Origin: Bacillota bacterium
Lineage (GTDB): Bacteria; Bacillota; Clostridia; Lachnospirales; Lachnospiraceae
Length of the DNA: 64,000 bases
Assembly: GCA_023386315.1 (NCBI GenBank)
Contig: JAEWJZ010000027.1
Coordinates: forward strand, 1 to 64,000
Reading direction: 5' to 3'
The translations under genes were made by a program, and so were the position numbers. Below are positions 62,792 through 64,000 of this stretch, piece by piece (position 1 is the first letter of the stretch; each line of letters begins with the position of its first letter). A model generated the notes under the pieces. It did no database searches, was not told the origin of the DNA, and worked only from the letters and a program-made list of their open reading frames with translations.

Positions 62792-63676
62792 ATGATGAGT
62801 TTCATATCCTATTTTATTAATGGTTTAAGCCTTGGCAGTGTTTATGCAATCATTGCTCTTGGATATACCATGGTATATGGCATTGCCAAGATGCTTAACT
62901 TTGCTCATGGTGATGTTATTATGATTGGAGGATACGTGGTGTTCACAGTTGTCAGCACAATGGGCTTAGGTCCTGTTGCGGGCATTCTCCTTGCGGTTAT
63001 TCTATGTACTGTACTGGGCGTGGTCATTGAGGGCGTCGCTTATCGTCCTTTACGTATGGCAAGTCCTCTGGCAGTTCTGATTACGGCAATCGGTGTGAGC
63101 TACCTGCTTCAAAACATCGCACTGCTTGTCTTTGGTTCCAATCCAAAATCCTTTACTTCTGTTGTGAAAATTCCGGCATTAAAGCTGGCAGAAGGAAAGC
63201 TGACGATCTCAGGAGAAACGATCGTTACAATTATCAGCTGTGTTATTATTATGATTGGACTGACTGCATTCATTAAGAAGACAAGAGCAGGACAGGCCAT
63301 GCTCGCCGTGTCAGAAGACAAGGGAGCAGCCCAGCTGATGGGAATTAATGTAGATGGTACCATTGCACTTACCTTTGCAATTGGTTCTGCTCTGGCTGCG
63401 ATTGCAGGAGCTCTTCTTTGCTCTGCATACCCGACCCTTACCCCATATACCGGTTCCATGCCTGGAATTAAGGCATTCGTTGCTGCTGTATTTGGAGGAA
63501 TCGGTTCAATTCCGGGTGCGTTAATCGGAGGCCTGCTTCTGGGCGTGATTGAAAACTTAAGCAAAGCCTACATCTCATCCCAGCTTTCCGATGCTATTGT
63601 TTTCGCAGTTCTCATCGTTGTCCTTCTTGTAAAGCCTACCGGTATTCTCGGCAAGAAGATCAATGAGAAAGTATAG
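62792..63676 (+). CDS. livH: Branched-chain amino acid ABC transporter permease LivH-type
   Basis: 294 residues with about eight membrane segments. Motifs: NGLSLGSVYAIIALGYTMVY, NFAHGDVIMIGGYV, AYRPLRMASPLAVLI and GSMPGIKAFVAAVFGGIGSI. It forms half of the channel. GAGGTG is 7 nt before ATG 62792. Downstream livM begins 9 bp after the stop. Confidence 0.93.
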   Translation: MMSFISYFINGLSLGSVYAIIALGYTMVYGIAKMLNFAHGDVIMIGGYVVFTVVSTMGLGPVAGILLAVILCTVLGVVIEGVAYRPLRMASPLAVLITAIGVSYLLQNIALLVFGSNPKSFTSVVKIPALKLAEGKLTISGETIVTIISCVIIMIGLTAFIKKTRAGQAMLAVSEDKGAAQLMGINVDGTIALTFAIGSALAAIAGALLCSAYPTLTPYTGSMPGIKAFVAAVFGGIGSIPGALIGGLLLGVIENLSKAYISSQLSDAIVFAVLIVVLLVKPTGILGKKINEKV

Positions 63677-63685
63677 GTGGACGGA

Positions 63686-64000
63686 ATGGAAAAAAGTACA
63701 GCAAAAAAGATTCATATCGATAAAACGTTAAAAACCAACTTAATTACTTACGGCATTGTGATTGCTGCATTTATTATTGTACAGCTTTTAATTTCTGCCG
63801 GAGAAGTCAGCAGTCTGATGAAGGGGCTTTTAGTACCTCTTTGTATTTACAGTATTATGGCAATTTCCTTAAACCTGACGGTAGGTATTCTGGGAGAACT
63901 GAGTCTTGGCCACGCTGGTTTTATGTGTATGGGAGCATTTTCCAGTTCGATTTTCTCTATTTCCATGATGGATTCCATACCCAGTGCCGGAGTTCGGTTT
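63686..64000 (+). CDS. livM: Branched-chain amino acid ABC transporter permease LivM-type (3' partial)
   Basis: 105 codons are visible and the frame stays open to the window end. A basic N terminus (STAKKIHIDKTLKTN) precedes membrane segments and the LivM hallmark NLTVGILGELSLGHAGFMCM. AGGTGGACGGA lies before ATG 63686. It is the second channel subunit; ATPase genes livG and livF are expected beyond the edge. Confidence 0.9.
   Translation, partial: MEKSTAKKIHIDKTLKTNLITYGIVIAAFIIVQLLISAGEVSSLMKGLLVPLCIYSIMAISLNLTVGILGELSLGHAGFMCMGAFSSSIFSISMMDSIPSAGVRF

Noticed and set aside
1-64000. tRNA, rRNA, CRISPR arrays and replication origin
   Set aside because: Intergenic gaps were read on both strands; none has a cloverleaf-type pattern, short spaced repeats or DnaA-box clusters.

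Overview
The window reads as a chromosomal segment of a low-to-mid G+C, Gram-positive, endospore-type Clostridia, most likely a Lachnospiraceae (Clostridium cluster XIVa, Lacrimispora/Enterocloster-like). This is inferred from the protein sequences (type-2 GalT, long PRPP synthase, TrpX-type ABC system, aconitase-family hydratase beside citrate synthase, MurE with its own MurF, SpoIIIE/FtsK, TepA), strong AGGAGG ribosome binding sites, and TTGACA-17-TATAAT promoters. No rRNA, tRNA, CRISPR array, insertion sequence or prophage was seen. Coding density is high and most genes are on the plus strand.

Layout. 1-2.1 kb: the tail of an extracytoplasmic FMN-binding protein carrying three near-identical 375-bp repeats, then a Gx/EetB-like membrane protein, a pair reminiscent of flavin-based extracellular electron transfer loci. 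2.2-4.7 kb: galT and a YitT-type membrane protein with a structured leader. 4.9-7.8 kb: a complete ABC importer of the TrpX/YZ type. 8.0-9.6 kb: a secreted SH3-NlpC/P60 wall hydrolase. 9.7-16.0 kb: a seven-gene operon (degenerate MocA-like domain fused to a ModE-type HTH, XdhC, a small NTPase, FecCD-type permease, ATPase, DUF4213/DUF364 protein, binding lipoprotein) preceded by a strong promoter and a 24-bp palindrome. I read it as a self-regulated molybdenum/tungsten uptake and cofactor-handling unit, and it is the most novel system in the window. 16.0-17.7 kb (minus): aldo/keto reductase and a TetR regulator, both with matching operator-like dyads. 17.8-21.5 kb (minus): aconitase-family hydratase and citrate synthase.

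21.8-43.5 kb is a long housekeeping run: tepA, spoIIIE/ftsK, fhs, murE, murF, priA, def, fmt, a zinc peptidase, rsmB, rlmN, PP2C phosphatase, PASTA kinase, rsgA, rpe, thiN, then an ECF S component with a pyridoxine-type kinase. 43.6-46.0 kb: serS, a VOC protein and an alpha/beta hydrolase. 46.1-55.5 kb is the ylxM-ffh-rpsP-khpA-rimM-trmD-rplS-lepB-rbgA-rnhB-yraN-pgeF cluster, interrupted between trmD and rplS by a two-gene, AT-richer cassette (zinc-ribbon/TPR membrane protein and a HELAH membrane protein) with its own promoter. 55.6-64 kb: an atypically long prs (minus), a PDZ-radical SAM-like-DUF512 protein, der, plsY, gpsA, and the start of a branched-chain amino acid (Liv-type) ABC operon that runs off the right edge.

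All functional names rest on family motifs read by eye; no database search was possible. Start codons were chosen from ribosome binding site spacing.
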